Part shown: one piece after another, positions 13,910 through 21,692 of the stretch
Layout: every line of letters starts with the position of its first letter
Numbering within the stretch: the first letter of the stretch is position 1
Assembly: GCA_902600395.1 (NCBI GenBank)
Contig: CACKJL010000006.1
Coordinates: 1 to 28,257, forward strand
Source of the DNA: an uncultured Prochlorococcus sp.
Lineage (GTDB): Bacteria; Cyanobacteriota; Cyanobacteriia; PCC-6307; Cyanobiaceae
Direction: 5' to 3'
DNA length: 28,257 nucleotides
Made by a program: the position numbers and the translations under genes
The notes under the pieces: model-generated
Told to the model about the DNA's origin: nothing
Seen by the model: only the letters and a program-made list of their open reading frames with translations
Databases searched by the model: none

Positions 13910-15151
13910 TTATAAAAATACTTTGGAAGCCTCCGCTAATTGGGCTGCTTTTTCTTCTACCTTTTCCCATGGGAGATCTAGATCTCTTCTGCCAAAATGT
14001 CCATAGGATGCAGTCTTTCTGAAAAATGTACCACCCATTTTTTGGGGTAGATTTCTTAGATCAAATTCTTTTATAATTGCTGCTGGTCTTAAATCAAAGT
14101 ACTTATTAATGAGCTCAGTCAAATTAGCTTGTGAAATAACGCCAGTATCAAAAGTTTCAACAAGAATGGAAATCGGTTTTGCAACTCCAATTGCATAACT
14201 TAATTGTACTTCTGCCTTTTTTGCTAATTTTGCCTTAACTATACTTTTAGCTACATAACGTGCTGCATAAGCAGCTGATCTATCCACTTTTGTGGGATCT
14301 TTACCCGAAAATGCCCCTCCTCCGTGTCTTGCGTAACCCCCATAAGTATCTACTATAATTTTTCTTCCAGTAAGTCCGGCATCACCTTGAGGCCCCCCTA
14401 CGACAAATTTGCCCGTTGGATTTACTAGAAATCTTGTTGTATGAATGTTTGGTTTGATTTCTAAATCTTCAGTAGCAGGAATTACAACATTCTTCCATAA
14501 ATCTTCTTTTATTCTTTGACGAATTTCTTCTTCATTTGTTATGCCATCTATCTCAGGATTATGTTGAGTTGAAATTAAAATGGTATTAATCGATAGTGGT
14601 ACTCCATTTTTATAATCAATACTTACTTGAGTTTTACCATCAGGGAGTAGATAATTAAGCATGTTTTCATGCCTTACCTTAGAAAGTTGAATGGCTAATC
14701 TATGAGCCAAGCTAATCGGTAAGGGCATTAATTCAGGAGTCTCATCGCATGCATATCCGAACATTATGCCTTGGTCGCCAGCACCGGTATTATCTTCTAA
14801 ATCATCGTTAACATCATCTGCTTCGTTTACTCCTTGAGAAATATCTGGTGATTGCTCGTCAAGTGCTACTAAAACTGCACAACTATTTGCGTCAAAACCA
14901 CCTGCTCTATAGCCCTCATATCCAATTTCTTTAATTACATTTCTAACAAGTTTTATATAATCGACTTTTGCTTTTGAAGTTATTTCTCCAGTAAGTAAAC
15001 AAAGACCCGTATTTACAACAGTTTCGCATGCAACTCTACTTTCTGGATCTTCTGTCAATAAAGCGTCTAAAACAGCGTCACTAATTTGATCACATATTTT
15101 GTCAGGATGACCTTCAGTTACTGATTCTGAAGTGAAAATGAAATCACTCAT
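13910..15151 (-). CDS. metK: MetK, S-adenosylmethionine synthetase
   Basis: 413 residues. Signature elements: FTSESVTEGHPDKICDQISD (6-25, with the triphosphate-binding His15 and Asp17), the GAGDQGIMFGYACDE hexapeptide region, and the glycine-rich GGGAFSGKDPTKVDRS. It makes SAM from methionine and ATP with release of PPi and Pi. The length is slightly above the E. coli enzyme, as usual in cyanobacteria. It lies 136 bp after the rps1 stop on the same strand; the gap has a weak 6-bp hairpin (about 15172-15187) but no recognisable SAM riboswitch. Confidence 0.97.
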   Translation of the reverse strand: MSDFIFTSESVTEGHPDKICDQISDAVLDALLTEDPESRVACETVVNTGLCLLTGEITSKAKVDYIKLVRNVIKEIGYEGYRAGGFDANSCAVLVALDEQSPDISQGVNEADDVNDDLEDNTGAGDQGIMFGYACDETPELMPLPISLAHRLAIQLSKVRHENMLNYLLPDGKTQVSIDYKNGVPLSINTILISTQHNPEIDGITNEEEIRQRIKEDLWKNVVIPATEDLEIKPNIHTTRFLVNPTGKFVVGGPQGDAGLTGRKIIVDTYGGYARHGGGAFSGKDPTKVDRSAAYAARYVAKSIVKAKLAKKAEVQLSYAIGVAKPISILVETFDTGVISQANLTELINKYFDLRPAAIIKEFDLRNLPQKMGGTFFRKTASYGHFGRRDLDLPWEKVEEKAAQLAEASKVFL

Positions 15152-15287
15152 TTACAAATAATTTTGGAATTAGGAAATATCCTAAATTAGATTATCGTTA
15201 CAAATCAATTATTGTTAATTAAAAATAATTGTATAAGAATGATTAGGCTTAAGTTCTGATATTCGTGCACAAAATAAATAAGTGAAG

Positions 15288-16379
15288 TTATACTGTTTCA
15301 GCTGAAGCTGTGGTGATCTCTTCGTTCTCGTCAGTTTGTTCAAATAACATTTGTTTGTATTTCGCAGCCATTTCTTCAGCTTTACTAAAAACTTTTTGAG
15401 GGTCAGTTAGCATATCGCCTGGTTCAGGTTCAAGAGCTTTAGTAGATAATGAAATTCGTCCTCTTTCTGAATCAAGGTCAATTATCATAACCTTCATTTG
15501 GTCACTCACATTTAAAACATTATGAGGAGTCTCAATATGTTCATGACTAATCTCAGAAATGTGCAATAGCCCACTTACTCCACCAATATCAATAAAGGCT
15601 CCATAAGGTTTAATACCTTTTACAGAGCCAACAACAACTTCACCTACCTCAAGTCGATTCATTTTTTTCTCAACCAAAGCTCTCCTATGACTCAGTACTA
15701 ATCTATTTCTCTCTTCATCAACTTCAAGAAATTTTAAAGGTAAATATTCACCTTCTAAGTCATCTTTAATTTTTCGAGCACTTATATGAGAGCCTGGGAT
15801 AAAACCTCTTAAGCCCTCTACCCTGACAAGGGCTCCTCCTCTGTTTGTTGCAAAAACTTCAGAATATATAGTCGCATCTTCTTTTTGGAGTTGTCTAACC
15901 CTTTCCCACGCTCTTTGATATTCAATTCTTCTAATGGAGAGAGCTAATTGGCCATCTTCATTTTCTTCGCTCATTATGAAAAATTCTCTACTTTCTGAAG
16001 GTTGTAAGACATCATCAAGTCCTTCAACTCTATTTATTGAAACCTCCTGAACAGGCATAAAAGCAGCTGTTTTTGCCCCTATATCTATCATGGCTCCTTT
16101 GGGCTCTAGAGCAAAAACGGTACCTTTAACTAGATCGCCAGGCTTAAAGTTATAGTCATACTTACCCAAAAGTGATGCAAATTCTTCTTGTGTGAATCCT
16201 GCGTTCTCAAAATCAGTATTTGTTCTGCTAGAGGAAGAGTCTGCTGAAGGTATTTCACTCTTTTCGAATGATAAATCTTCCTCATTTTGTGAGGCTACAT
16301 CATTATCTAACTCAGATGAATTTTTAATTTCTTGATCCTCAGAAAGTTCTTTAATGGTTTGAGAAGAATTTTCGTTCAT
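15288..16379 (-). CDS. rps1: 30S ribosomal protein S1 (cyanobacterial three-domain type)
   Basis: 363 residues. An acidic, Ser-rich N-terminal extension (1-60) precedes three S1 RNA-binding domains at about 79-150 (GDLVKGTVFALEPKGAMIDI), 167-233 and 244-316 (GEVVVGSVKGIKPYGAFIDI, then GLLHISEIS), and an acidic tail. Cyanobacteria and chloroplasts use a shorter S1 than the six-domain E. coli protein, so this is full length. It binds mRNA leaders on the small subunit and helps initiation, important in genomes with few Shine-Dalgarno sites, such as this one. A 6-bp inverted repeat lies just before its start (see 16394-16408). nrdR is upstream on the same strand. Confidence 0.96.
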   Translation of the reverse strand: MNENSSQTIKELSEDQEIKNSSELDNDVASQNEEDLSFEKSEIPSADSSSSRTNTDFENAGFTQEEFASLLGKYDYNFKPGDLVKGTVFALEPKGAMIDIGAKTAAFMPVQEVSINRVEGLDDVLQPSESREFFIMSEENEDGQLALSIRRIEYQRAWERVRQLQKEDATIYSEVFATNRGGALVRVEGLRGFIPGSHISARKIKDDLEGEYLPLKFLEVDEERNRLVLSHRRALVEKKMNRLEVGEVVVGSVKGIKPYGAFIDIGGVSGLLHISEISHEHIETPHNVLNVSDQMKVMIIDLDSERGRISLSTKALEPEPGDMLTDPQKVFSKAEEMAAKYKQMLFEQTDENEEITTASAETV

Positions 16380-16393
16380 TTTTTGTATCGCAG

Positions 16394-16408
16394 ACTACCT
16401 AAGGTAGT
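16394..16408 (-). promoter_or_regulatory. Small hairpin in the rps1 mRNA leader
   Basis: ACTACC (16394-16399) and GGTAGT (16403-16408) form a perfect 6-bp stem with a 3-base loop. On the rps1 transcript it lies 15-29 bases before the AUG, in the position where a ribosome or S1 itself would bind. A role in autoregulation of S1 is plausible but only inferred. Confidence 0.3.
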
Positions 16409-16487
16409 TAGAAAGGAATGCTACTAGCCTGCAAACCAATAGCAAAAACATTTGTGATATGTATTCTACACTTTAAGATGCTGAATT

Positions 16488-16967
16488 TTATGAAATTGAA
16501 GCTAATTGGGTTTTTCCACTTCCTTTTAGAGATTCAAGAGTAGAAATAAAATCTTTTACTCCATTAAATTTTCTGTAAACTGAGGCGTATCTTATATAGG
16601 CTACTTCGTTTTCTTTCCTAAGATTTTTAAGTATTAATTCTCCAATTTGTGAAGATTTAATATCTTTATTAGAGTATTGAACGATTTGAGATTCAATTGC
16701 ATCCACGAAATTAATAATTCCTTCACTACTGAAGTTAGTCTTTTCGCAAGCTCTTGATATACCAGTAAATAATTTTTGTTTATCAAATAATTCTCTGCTA
16801 CCATCTTTCTTTAAAACTGAGACTGGCATAGATTCCACTCTTTCATAAGTTGTAAATCTAAAGCTGCAATTTAAGCACTCTCTTCTTCTTCGAACACTTT
16901 TACCACTATCAGCAGATCTTGATTCCAAAACTCTGCTATCTGTGTTTTGACAGGTTGGACACTGCAT
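16488..16967 (-). CDS. nrdR: NrdR, transcriptional repressor of ribonucleotide reductase genes
   Basis: 159 residues. The N-terminal zinc ribbon has Cys pairs C3-P-T-C6 and C31-L-N-C34 around the DNA-binding SGKSVRRRRECLNC segment; FRFTTYERVE (37-46) leads into an ATP-cone domain (about 49-139) that senses ATP/dATP. NrdR binds NrdR boxes upstream of nrd operons and represses them when dATP is high. It is a single-domain repressor of normal length with all four cysteines present. It lies 108 bp upstream of rps1 on the same strand; no nrd gene is in the window, so its targets are elsewhere. Confidence 0.96.
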   Translation of the reverse strand: MQCPTCQNTDSRVLESRSADSGKSVRRRRECLNCSFRFTTYERVESMPVSVLKKDGSRELFDKQKLFTGISRACEKTNFSSEGIINFVDAIESQIVQYSNKDIKSSQIGELILKNLRKENEVAYIRYASVYRKFNGVKDFISTLESLKGSGKTQLASIS

Positions 16968-17027
16968 GTGGTGAAATAAGCTGTACTTTAACTCTAATAG
17001 TAGAGCAATATTTTAATTATGAAAAGT

Positions 17028-17057
17028 AAAAAAACCTCTTGTTAAAGAGGTTTTTTT
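17028..17057. terminator. Bidirectional intrinsic terminator after psbT
   Basis: A 13-bp stem (17028-17040 with 17045-17057) around loop GTTA, core AACCTCTT/AAGAGGTT flanked by A and T runs on both sides. On the minus strand it lies 8 bp beyond the psbT stop and gives a T-run after GAGG, so it ends the psbB-psbT transcript and insulates nrdR. Confidence 0.85.
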
Positions 17058-17065
17058 TACTTAGT

Positions 17066-17164
17066 TCATTTTCTATCGAATTTAGGTGGGTCTCTAAAGG
17101 CGACAGCAAAGAATAAGGTAACAACTGCGAGAGTTAGAATTAGAACGTAAGCAAAAGCTTCCAT
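17066..17164 (-). CDS. psbT: PsbT, photosystem II reaction-centre protein T
   Basis: 32 residues, ATG at 17164 and TGA at 17066-17068. MEAFAYVLILTLAVVTLFFA is a typical PsbT opening: short N-terminus and a single transmembrane helix, then AFRDPPKFDRK. PsbT sits at the PSII dimer interface near D1 and stabilises the acceptor side. It follows psbB by 23 bp and is followed by a strong terminator, the conserved psbB-psbT unit. It is too short for standard ORF length cut-offs. Confidence 0.95.
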   Translation of the reverse strand: MEAFAYVLILTLAVVTLFFAVAFRDPPKFDRK

Positions 17165-17187
17165 AAGATTAAGTAAATAAGTTTAGT

Positions 17188-18711
17188 TTAAACCCTTCCT
17201 GGGATTCTTCTTGTGGTTTCGTCACCAAGTTTCTTGAATAAACCAAATTCAACTTGGTCGCCAATCTCAGCATCAATACCAGCAAAGGAATTTCTGTAAA
17301 GAGTTCTTGAAGCATGCCACCAGTGGCCAAACAAGAATAGCAATCCGAAACATAAATGTGCATATGTAAACCACGCTCTAGGTGAGCTTCGGAATACACC
17401 GTCAGATTTATATGTCTCACGGTCAAACTTGAATGCTTCTCCAAGCTGAGCTTTTCTAGCTAATCTTTTAACTACTGCAGGATCTGTAAATGTTTGTCCA
17501 TCTAGATCTCCTCCATAGATAGTTGCAGTAATACCAGTTTGCTCAAATGAATACTTTGCTTCAGCTCTCCTGAATGGAATATCTGCCCTTACATTACCTT
17601 CTTTGTCTTCAAGAATGACAGGGAAGTTTTCAAAGAAATTAGGAATTCTTCTAACTTCTAATTCATTACCTTCCTTATCTTGAAATGCGATGTGACCTTG
17701 CCAACCAGTTGGTAATCCGTCACCATTTACAAGAGCTCCAACTCTAAATAATCCTCCCTTAGCTGGACTATTCCCAACATAATCATAGAAGGCTAATTTC
17801 TCTGGAATAGATGCATATGCCTCTGATTTAGTAGCACCATCATCTATAGCCGCTTGCACTCTTCTATTAATTTCAGTTTTGAAATAACCTGAATCCCATT
17901 GATATCTAGTAGGGCCAAAAAGCTCTACAGGGGTTGTTGCTGAACCATACCACATTGTTCCGGAAACAACGAAAGATACAAATAGTACAGCAGCTAAAGC
18001 ACTAGCTAGGACACCTTCGAGACTTCCAAGTTTTAATGCTCTATATAGTCTTTCTCCGGGTCTGTTGGTGATGTGAAAAATACCTCCAATAATACCCATA
18101 AGTCCTGCCGCAATATGATTTGCTACTATACCTCCTGGGTTAAAAGGATTAAATCCTTCTACTCCCCAGGATGGTGCCACAGGTTCTACATGACCAGTTA
18201 ATCCATAAGGGTCAGAAACCCAAATCCCAACGTTTGCGCAATGAAAAGCTCCAAAACCAAAACAGGTCAATCCAGCTAGAAGGAGGTGAATACCAAAAAT
18301 TCTTGGTAGATCAAGAGCAGGCTCGCCAGTTCTTGAATCTTCCCATAAATCTAAGTCCCAGTATGTCCAGTGCCAAATAGAGGCCAACATCAATAGACCA
18401 CTAAATACTATGTGAGCTGCTGCAACCCCTTCGAAACTCCAGAATCCGGGATCAACTCCAGTAGCACCCGTAATATCCCATCCGTTCCAACTACTTGTGA
18501 TACCTAGTCTTGCCATAAAAGGCATAACGTACATTCCCTGTCTCCACATTGGATTGAGAACAGCATCAGAAGGATCAAAAATGGCTAATTCATAAAGAGC
18601 CATTGAACCGGCCCAGCCGGCTAATAATGCAGTATGCATAAGATGCACAGCAAGTAGTCGACCTGGGTCATTAATAACTACTGTGTGAACTCGATACCAA
18701 GGCAATCCCAT
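17188..18711 (-). CDS. psbB: PsbB, CP47 chlorophyll-binding core antenna of photosystem II
   Basis: 507 residues. It begins MGLPWYRVHTVVINDPGRLL with chlorophyll-ligating histidines in VHTVV, AVHLMHTALLAGW, HIVFSGL, HWTYWD, GIHLLLAG, FGAFHCANVGIW, NHIAAG and the C-terminal GHWWHASRT. Six transmembrane helices are present, with the large lumenal loop between helices V and VI. CP47 feeds excitation energy to the D1/D2 reaction centre. Length and motifs are normal. Transcribed with psbT; its start faces a ferredoxin gene on the other strand across 222 bp (18712-18933) that must hold both promoters. An overlapping frame on the same strand at 17169-17444 is an out-of-frame shadow. Confidence 0.98.
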   Translation of the reverse strand: MGLPWYRVHTVVINDPGRLLAVHLMHTALLAGWAGSMALYELAIFDPSDAVLNPMWRQGMYVMPFMARLGITSSWNGWDITGATGVDPGFWSFEGVAAAHIVFSGLLMLASIWHWTYWDLDLWEDSRTGEPALDLPRIFGIHLLLAGLTCFGFGAFHCANVGIWVSDPYGLTGHVEPVAPSWGVEGFNPFNPGGIVANHIAAGLMGIIGGIFHITNRPGERLYRALKLGSLEGVLASALAAVLFVSFVVSGTMWYGSATTPVELFGPTRYQWDSGYFKTEINRRVQAAIDDGATKSEAYASIPEKLAFYDYVGNSPAKGGLFRVGALVNGDGLPTGWQGHIAFQDKEGNELEVRRIPNFFENFPVILEDKEGNVRADIPFRRAEAKYSFEQTGITATIYGGDLDGQTFTDPAVVKRLARKAQLGEAFKFDRETYKSDGVFRSSPRAWFTYAHLCFGLLFLFGHWWHASRTLYRNSFAGIDAEIGDQVEFGLFKKLGDETTRRIPGRV

Positions 18712-18933
18712 CGGTTAATTTCTAGTAACTATGCTGTATAAACAGCTAAACATCACGATAGTAAGGGTTTTTTAGCCTTTGAGGGATTTTTGTAAATAAA
18801 TTTATTTTCTTGCAAAAATTGGGCAAATCAATTAGCAGAACTGAATTTATAAGGAATTTTTGGCTAAAAACTGTTAATATTTTGGTCACAATTCTCAAAG
18901 TAAAACGCCAAAATAAGAAAAATAACTAAAAAA

Positions 18934-19296
18934 ATGGCAACTATCAGATTTATTCGTGAGGATTTAGAGGTTCAATGCAATCCTGGTGAAAATTTAAGGG
19001 AACTTGTAATGAGAGAGAATTTACAGCTTTATGGATTAAAAGGTATTTTAGGAAATTGTGGAGGTGCAGGACAATGCAGTACTTGTTTTGTTTCAGTTGA
19101 AGGAGGCAATAATAATTCTTTGAGCCCTCTTTCATCTGTTGAAGAAGAAAAACTCAAAAATAGACCAGAAAATTGGCGCCTTGCATGCCAAACATTGATA
19201 AAATCATCTGCAGTAATTTTAACAAAACCACAATCACCTCCTTCAAATTTGGAAGAGCTAAAAAAGGTAAGTAAAAATAAAAAATTACCTCGCTAA
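18934..19296 (+). CDS. Plant-type 2Fe-2S ferredoxin-like protein with C-terminal extension
   Basis: 120 residues. The cluster motif is C42-G-G-A-G-Q-C48-S-T-C51 with the fourth cysteine C85 in RLACQT; the first spacing is five residues, close to the plant-type CxxxxC pattern of adrenodoxin/xanthine-type and ferredoxin-like proteins. The domain is 1-95; the last 25 residues are Pro/Ser/Lys-rich (PQSPPSNLEELKKVSKNKKL), basic and without a recognisable signal. This is not photosynthetic PetF, whose length is about 97 with a different cluster loop. It is a divergent neighbour of psbB in many cyanobacteria, hence may serve photosystem-related redox chemistry, but the partner is unknown. A weak hairpin follows the stop. 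Confidence 0.88.
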   Translation: MATIRFIREDLEVQCNPGENLRELVMRENLQLYGLKGILGNCGGAGQCSTCFVSVEGGNNNSLSPLSSVEEEKLKNRPENWRLACQTLIKSSAVILTKPQSPPSNLEELKKVSKNKKLPR

Positions 19297-19303
19297 ATTG
19301 TTT

Positions 19304-19322
19304 AAGACTGTTAATCAGTTTT
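19304..19322 (+). terminator. Weak candidate terminator after the ferredoxin gene
   Basis: AAGACTG (19304-19310) and CAGTTTT (19316-19322) form a 7-bp stem with one G-U pair and loop TTAAT, followed by TTATAAAAATTG. It sits 8 bp past the ferredoxin stop and upstream of psbM. The short stem makes it doubtful. Confidence 0.35.
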
Positions 19323-19401
19323 ATAAAAATTGTTTATTTTTCCACTTTATTCCAAGATATATGTTTATAGTCATAGTACTTAATACAGAACTACCACTTA
19401 A

Positions 19402-19554
19402 ATGGAAACAACTAACTTTGGATTTGTAGCTAGTCTTTTATTTGTAGGGGTGCCAACAATATTCCTTATAGGTCTTTTTATTTCTACACAAGATGGTGAA
19501 AAATCAAGCTTCTACTCTGACTCTAGTAAAGGTAGACTTGGGCCAAAACGCTAA
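19402..19554 (+). CDS. psbM: PsbM, photosystem II reaction-centre protein M
   Basis: 50 residues, ATG at 19402 and TAA at 19552-19554. METTNFGFVASLLFVGVPTI and IGLFISTQDG are typical of PsbM, which has a single transmembrane helix at the PSII dimer interface. The C-terminal tail (about 30-50, KSSFYSDSSKGRLGPKR) is longer than in plants, as in other marine picocyanobacteria. The 105 bp upstream of it (19297-19401) are AT-rich and carry no other gene. prmC starts 11 bp after the stop. Confidence 0.93.
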   Translation: METTNFGFVASLLFVGVPTIFLIGLFISTQDGEKSSFYSDSSKGRLGPKR

Positions 19555-19565
19555 TGCTTTAATAA

Positions 19566-20435
19566 ATGCTTTGCATTTCTGTTGAAGAATTTTTATTTTG
19601 GAAAAAAAAGCAACTTTCTAAAGGAGGCGACCAACAATCCTTTGCTGTTTTACTTGATTGTATAGGCGGTATAAGTACTACTGATCTAAACTTGATTACT
19701 ATAAATCCTAGGGGTAACTTACATTTAAAAAAAAATTTAGAATTTTTAGAATATGTTTGGGACGATCATTTACTTAAATCTTGCCCAATTCAATACCTCT
19801 GTGGAATAACTTTTTGGAGAGACTTAAAATTAAAAGTTACAAACAAAGTACTCATTCCTAGGCCAGAAACAGAGCTTATAGTTGATATTGTCTTCAATAT
19901 ATTTCGAAAGAAATCAGAAGAATTATTTTTTGCTGAATTAGGAACTGGATCAGGAGCAATTAGTATTGCTTTGGCATTAGCTTATCCATTGAGCAAGGGG
20001 GTAGCAACTGACATAGATCAAGATGCATTAGAAATAGCCACTAAAAATTTTATAAATTCTTCTAAACAATCAAATTTAAAATTTTATTATGGAAACTGGT
20101 GGTCACCTCTAGAAAGTTTTAAAGGCAAATTAGACCTCGCTATTTCAAATCCGCCATATATTCCCAGGGATATTTATGAAAAATTACCTAAAGAAGTTAA
20201 AAATTTCGAACCTAAAGTTGCCTTACTAGGCGGCGAAGATGGTTTAAAACATATTAGGCAAATAATAAATAAAGCACCATTATTTTTAAAAGAGAATGGT
20301 TGGCTAATTTTAGAAAATCATTTTGATCAAAGTGAAAAAGTAAAACAACTACTGATTAAAAATAAATTTACATCAATAGAAATTGTGAAAGATCTTTCAG
20401 GCATTGGTAGGTTTACCATTGGAAGATATAAATAA
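19566..20435 (+). CDS. prmC: PrmC (HemK), release-factor glutamine N5-methyltransferase
   Basis: 289 residues. The N-terminal helical domain (1-95) includes PIQYLCGITFWRDL (74-87), the release-factor contact region, and VLIPRPETELIVD (95-107). The SAM domain has FFAELGTGSGAISIALAL (121-138), the acidic TDIDQDAL (148-155) and the substrate motif NPPYIPRDI (195-203). PrmC methylates the GGQ glutamine of RF1 and RF2, which speeds peptide release; SAM comes from MetK. The NPPY motif is intact and length is normal. It starts 11 bp after psbM and 23 bp before the threonylcarbamoyl-AMP synthase gene, so all three, plus a small membrane protein, may be transcribed together. Confidence 0.95.
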   Translation: MLCISVEEFLFWKKKQLSKGGDQQSFAVLLDCIGGISTTDLNLITINPRGNLHLKKNLEFLEYVWDDHLLKSCPIQYLCGITFWRDLKLKVTNKVLIPRPETELIVDIVFNIFRKKSEELFFAELGTGSGAISIALALAYPLSKGVATDIDQDALEIATKNFINSSKQSNLKFYYGNWWSPLESFKGKLDLAISNPPYIPRDIYEKLPKEVKNFEPKVALLGGEDGLKHIRQIINKAPLFLKENGWLILENHFDQSEKVKQLLIKNKFTSIEIVKDLSGIGRFTIGRYK

Positions 20436-20458
20436 ATTATTATAGGTTAATAATCTTA

Positions 20459-21040
20459 ATGAATTTAGTAAACTGCAAAACAGCATTTAAGACCCTTAAA
20501 AGTGGTTTGCCTATAATTTTCCCAACAGACACTTTACCTGCAATTGGATGCTTACCAAAATTTTCAAATATTATTTATGATTTTAAAAAAAGAGATAGAA
20601 ATAAACCCTTAATTCTTATGGGATCAGAACATAAACAGTTAATCGATTATGTTCACGAATCAGCAAAAGAAGATTACGAAAATATAGCTTCAAAATATTG
20701 GCCTGGAGCTCTGACAATTGTCATTCCCACTTCAGCAAAGCAGACTACATCCCTTACCAGTAATGATCAGACTATTGGGTTGAGAATTCCAAATTCAAAT
20801 ATCGCACAATCTCTTTTGAGAGAAACAGGCCCACTCTTAACTTCAAGTGCAAATATTTCAGGGTTTAAAGGATCAATTACAGCTGAAGGTATTGCTCTAG
20901 ACTTCCCTTCTATAAAAATTTTGGGCCCCATCCCCTGGGGGAAATGTAGTGGAAAAGCTAGTACTATTATATTCTGGAAGAAAAGTGGAAATTGGAAATT
21001 GATTAGAGAAGGAGAAGTAATAGTTAGGGAATTGTATTAA
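20459..21040 (+). CDS. tsaC: Threonylcarbamoyl-AMP synthase (Sua5/YrdC/YwlC family)
   Basis: 193 residues of the single YrdC domain type. Landmarks are FPTDTLPAIGC (21-31, usual family form PTDTVYGLGC), KKRDRNKPL (43-51) that binds nucleotide and phosphate, YWPGALTIVIP (80-90), GLRIPN and LLTSSANISG. It condenses threonine, bicarbonate and ATP into TC-AMP, the first step of t6A37 modification of ANN-reading tRNAs, such as tRNA-Thr encoded 180 bp downstream. VYGL is replaced by LPAI at the motif end, a variation I cannot judge from sequence alone. The stop codon shares one base with the following small ORF (TAATG). Confidence 0.92.
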   Translation: MNLVNCKTAFKTLKSGLPIIFPTDTLPAIGCLPKFSNIIYDFKKRDRNKPLILMGSEHKQLIDYVHESAKEDYENIASKYWPGALTIVIPTSAKQTTSLTSNDQTIGLRIPNSNIAQSLLRETGPLLTSSANISGFKGSITAEGIALDFPSIKILGPIPWGKCSGKASTIIFWKKSGNWKLIREGEVIVRELY

Positions 21041-21207
21041 TGTTTTTATTACTATTTTTTGTTTTATTAATTCAATTTTTTACTTACTGGATATTTGAAC
21101 CCCTTGCATCTTTTTTAGGGTATGTTCTGGAAATAAGATTTTTTCCTATTGTTGCTCTGATAAGTTTAGTCTTTTTATTTTCAGCAAAGAGTATTGAACA
21201 GAATTAA
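21040..21207 (+). CDS. Small membrane protein, unknown function
   Basis: 55 residues, ATG at 21040 overlapping the stop of the previous gene by one base, TAA at 21205-21207. Two hydrophobic helices, about 2-18 (FLLLFFVLLIQFFTYW) and 34-49 (FFPIVALISLVFLFSA), are joined by a loop with EPLASFLGYVLEIR. No cysteine. I do not recognise a family. The one-base overlap suggests translational coupling, and the mixed use of codons with a defined two-helix hairpin argues for real coding. It ends 11 bp before the tRNA-Thr gene of the opposite strand. Confidence 0.65.
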   Translation: MFLLLFFVLLIQFFTYWIFEPLASFLGYVLEIRFFPIVALISLVFLFSAKSIEQN

Positions 21208-21218
21208 ATAAATCAATA

Positions 21219-21290
21219 TGCCGGCTAACAGATTTGAACTGATGACCTTCGCTTTACAAAAGCGCTGCTCTACCGCTGAGCTAAGCCGGC
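21219..21290 (-). tRNA. tRNA-Thr (TGT)
   Basis: 72 nt on the minus strand. Acceptor GCCGGCT pairs with AGCCGGC; the D arm is GCTC-AGCGGTA-GAGC; the anticodon loop TTTGTAA gives anticodon TGT; the T arm contains GTTCAAATC. The discriminator is A and no CCA is encoded. It reads ACA codons (and by modification other ACN), an ANN-decoding tRNA and thus a t6A substrate of the pathway begun at 20459-21040. Confidence 0.96.
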
Positions 21291-21355
21291 AATCTCTTCA
21301 TCTTACAATTAGGGAGGGTCAATTATCATTATTTTTTTAGCTTTTTTTAAATTTA

Positions 21356-21691
21356 TTACTTTTTGATATCTTTGTTAGCTTTATCAGTTTTATCAGTTTT
21401 TTTGAATTTTATTTCTCCTGAAATAGTTCTTTTGATTGGCAAATTGGCAACTAGTGCAGTCATTCTATCCTCAGTCTCCAAACTTACTGCCACCTCCTCA
21501 AAATCAATTTCAACATATTTAGCAACAACATCAAGGATTTCTTTCCTCATTTTATCTAAAAGATCAGTTGTTAAGGAACTCATATCAACTCTGTCATGAG
21601 CAAGTACAAGTTGTAATCTTTCTCTAGCTGTATTCGCACTAGACGTTTCTCTGCCTAGTAATTTATTTATAAGATCTCTGAGAGTCATCAT
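21356..21691 (-). CDS. minE: MinE, topological specificity factor of the Min system
   Basis: 111 residues from the first of two adjacent ATG codons (21691 or 21688; the second starts MTLRDLINKLLGRE). The N-terminal amphipathic MTLRDLINKLLG segment targets membrane and is followed by the MinD-activating RERLQLVLAHDR (about 24-35) and the dimerising C-terminal domain with LLDKMRKEILDVVAKYVEID (44-63). MinE triggers ATP hydrolysis by MinD, giving pole-to-pole oscillation that keeps FtsZ rings at mid-cell. The C-terminus carries a Lys/Asp-rich tail coded partly by a 9-bp tandem repeat. It starts 1 bp after the minD stop. Confidence 0.95.
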   Translation of the reverse strand: MMTLRDLINKLLGRETSSANTARERLQLVLAHDRVDMSSLTTDLLDKMRKEILDVVAKYVEIDFEEVAVSLETEDRMTALVANLPIKRTISGEIKFKKTDKTDKANKDIKK

Positions 21692-21692
21692 T

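Noticed and set aside
15152..15287. Possible SAM riboswitch in the metK leader
   Set aside because: Only a weak TTAGGA/TCCTAA hairpin is present; no multistem structure or known SAM aptamer core could be seen.
17169..17444. 91-residue frame overlapping psbB on the same strand
   Set aside because: Out-of-frame shadow of the CP47 C-terminal region; CP47 coding is clear and complete.
18171..18380. 69-residue frame antisense to psbB
   Set aside because: Shadow of conserved CP47 sequence with Gln/Lys-rich low-information protein.
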